A stretch of 48,621 nt of DNA from Achromobacter veterisilvae (GTDB taxonomy: Bacteria; Pseudomonadota; Gammaproteobacteria; Burkholderiales; Burkholderiaceae_B): positions 1 through 48,621 of the forward strand of contig NZ_UFQC01000044.1 of assembly GCF_900496975.1 (NCBI RefSeq), given 5' to 3'. Positions 47,356 through 48,621 of the stretch are shown one piece after another. Made by a program: the position numbers and the translations under genes. A model generated the notes under the pieces. It searched no databases and was not told the DNA's origin. It saw nothing but the letters and a program-made list of their open reading frames with translations. Numbering within the stretch: the first letter of the stretch is position 1; the number at the start of each line of letters is the position of its first letter.

Positions 47356-48621
47356 TCAGGCGCGCAGCTTTTTCCCCAGGCGCCGCCAGCCGACGACGAC
47401 GCCGGTCAGGCTGAGCGCCGCGCCGCCCAGGCTCAGGAGGATCAGCACGGCATCCCAGAGCGGGCGGCGGTCCAGCAGGCCGTTCCAGTCCCAACTGTGC
47501 ATGAACGCGAACAGCCAGCGGCTGGCGCGGGCGCCGCGGTCCTGCCGCCCCAGCACCTGGCCCGTGCGCGGATCCAGGTAGACCCAGGTGGCTTGCGGAT
47601 CGCCGAAGACCAGCCGCCAGGCCGGCAGCGGCTTTTCGATATGGCCCAGCATCGCATGCGCGTCGCGCGCGTAGTAGTAGAAGTCGTGGGCGTCCAGCAC
47701 TTCGATGCCGCGCAGCGGCGCGCCGGGCAGCAGCCGGGCGGCGGCGGCGCGCAGCGCCGTTGTGTCGAAAGCATAGGGCGCCGCGCCGCGGGCGGACAGC
47801 ACTTGCGGAGCGCCCGGCCCGCTGCGCGCCAGCGCCAGGTCGCGGCCGTCGACGCGGGTCCAGACGAGTTCGCGGGGCGGGGCGGGCAGGGCCGCGATCA
47901 GCGCGCCGGGCGAGGCCAGCGGAGGCCCGGCCTCGGGTTCGCCGGCGTACGCGGCCAGGGCGAGCGGCGCCGCGTCGCCGGTGAAGAGCTTCCATGGGTT
48001 CATCGACATCAGCCCGCTGAAAATCCAGGTGATGGTGATGACGGCGAACAGCAGGCCGCTGAGGTGATGCCAGCGCATCATGGGCTCGCGGTAGGGCGAG
48101 CGGCTGCCGCTGGCGTACGGCCGCGAAAATCGCCAGCGCAGCACGCCGACGACCGTGCCCGTCAGCGCGACCAGCACGCCGGCCACCGACAGCCAGACCA
48201 CGATGTCGTGCCACCAGGGGTCCAGCGCGTTGCCGCGCAGCGGATACAGCCAATGGATCCAGGCGCCGGCATAGTTCCACAGGCGTTCGGCGCGCGTGGC
48301 GTCCAGCACCACCATGCCGGTCGCGGACGAAATGTACAGGCGCGTGCGCTCGGGGTCTTCCATGTCCACCCGATGCAGCGGGCGGTCCGCGTCCAGCGCG
48401 CGGGAGTGCGTGTAGACGTCCTCGTCCACCGTGCCGCCGTAATGCGCCGCGTACCGGCCGCCGAACCAGGCCGCGGCCGTCGCCCGCGCCACCTCGGCAT
48501 CGGCCCGGGGCAGGAGGGCGCCGGTGGCGGCGTCCACCACCTTGGGGGCCTCGCGCCTGCCGCCGGGAACCACGTAGACGGGCGCGCCGCCGCGCGCGGC
48601 GGCCAGGCTCAGGCCGGGGGC
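47356..48621 (-). CDS. PepSY-associated membrane protein (5' end outside window)
   Basis: The frame stays open to the last base of the window, so the N terminus is missing; 421 residues are visible. The visible part has a periplasmic segment (DVYTHSRALDADRPLHRVDM), helix pairs in WWHDIVVWLSVAGVLVALTG and WHHLSGLLFAVITITWIFSG, a second periplasmic domain and a final helix ending near GRRLGKKLRA-like residues. This is the PepSY_TM arrangement of flavin/iron-reductase-like or siderophore-linked membrane proteins. Such genes often lie beside TonB-dependent receptors; the upstream neighbour is not visible. Function is unknown. Confidence 0.8.
   Translation of the reverse strand, partial: APGLSLAAARGGAPVYVVPGGRREAPKVVDAATGALLPRADAEVARATAAAWFGGRYAAHYGGTVDEDVYTHSRALDADRPLHRVDMEDPERTRLYISSATGMVVLDATRAERLWNYAGAWIHWLYPLRGNALDPWWHDIVVWLSVAGVLVALTGTVVGVLRWRFSRPYASGSRSPYREPMMRWHHLSGLLFAVITITWIFSGLMSMNPWKLFTGDAAPLALAAYAGEPEAGPPLASPGALIAALPAPPRELVWTRVDGRDLALARSGPGAPQVLSARGAAPYAFDTTALRAAAARLLPGAPLRGIEVLDAHDFYYYARDAHAMLGHIEKPLPAWRLVFGDPQATWVYLDPRTGQVLGRQDRGARASRWLFAFMHSWDWNGLLDRRPLWDAVLILLSLGGAALSLTGVVVGWRRLGKKLRA

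Overview
The window is GC-rich, densely packed DNA that looks like a chromosomal segment from the Alcaligenaceae (Bordetella or Achromobacter). The best taxonomic marker is the gene order hurI-hurR-bhuR-bhuS-bhuT-bhuU-bhuV (31.8-39.8 kb), the heme uptake locus known from Bordetella. Bug-family transport, DUF4148 proteins, a cyo quinol oxidase beside a RegB/RegA-type two-component system, and a kynR/kynU pair fit the same group. I see no insertion sequence, phage gene, tRNA, rRNA or CRISPR array.

Layout. 0-2.6 kb: the end of a malic enzyme gene, two small secreted proteins with clear terminators, and slyX. 2.7-5.5 kb: a TonB-dependent receptor (PqqU/YncD-like) convergent with a NifQ-like gene that has a ModE-like operator. 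5.6-11.5 kb: cyoABCD, then regA and regB, all on the minus strand; the cyo upstream region carries three RegA-type boxes and an FNR-type box. 11.7-13.9 kb: a second DUF4148 gene and a copper-handling set (DUF2946, SCO1, PCuAC). 14.1-14.8 kb: a NlpD-like lipoprotein. 14.9-22.7 kb: a Crp/Fnr-family regulator divergent from a seven-gene, apparently iron-regulated uptake operon (binding protein, permease, ATPase, two related glutamine-amidotransferase-like proteins, TonB-dependent receptor, FmdE-like protein). 22.7-25.0 kb: a cystine-type ABC importer. 25.2-31.6 kb: single genes (P1 peptidase, hemolysin-III-like protein, kynR/kynU, VOC protein, WYL regulator, 2H-phosphoesterase-like protein, CopD-like protein). 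31.7-39.8 kb: the heme locus behind a Fur-like box. 39.8-41.7 kb: yajQ, a palindrome array with regular spacing of about 51 bp, and a LysR regulator. 41.7-43.9 kb: an Ada-AlkA fusion divergent from ogt. 44-48.6 kb: tartrate/malate dehydrogenase, a Bug binding protein, a PAP2 phosphatase, arsC and a PepSY membrane protein cut by the window end.

The unifying themes are metal acquisition (heme, a second FecCD-type system, copper chaperones, a possible molybdenum protein) and respiratory redox control (RegBA and FNR sites in front of the cyo oxidase). The least explained items are the array downstream of yajQ, the uptake operon with its paralogous amidotransferase-like pair and FmdE-like protein, and the NifQ-like gene with a Mo-box-like operator. 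All functional calls rest on motif recognition by eye; no database search was run.
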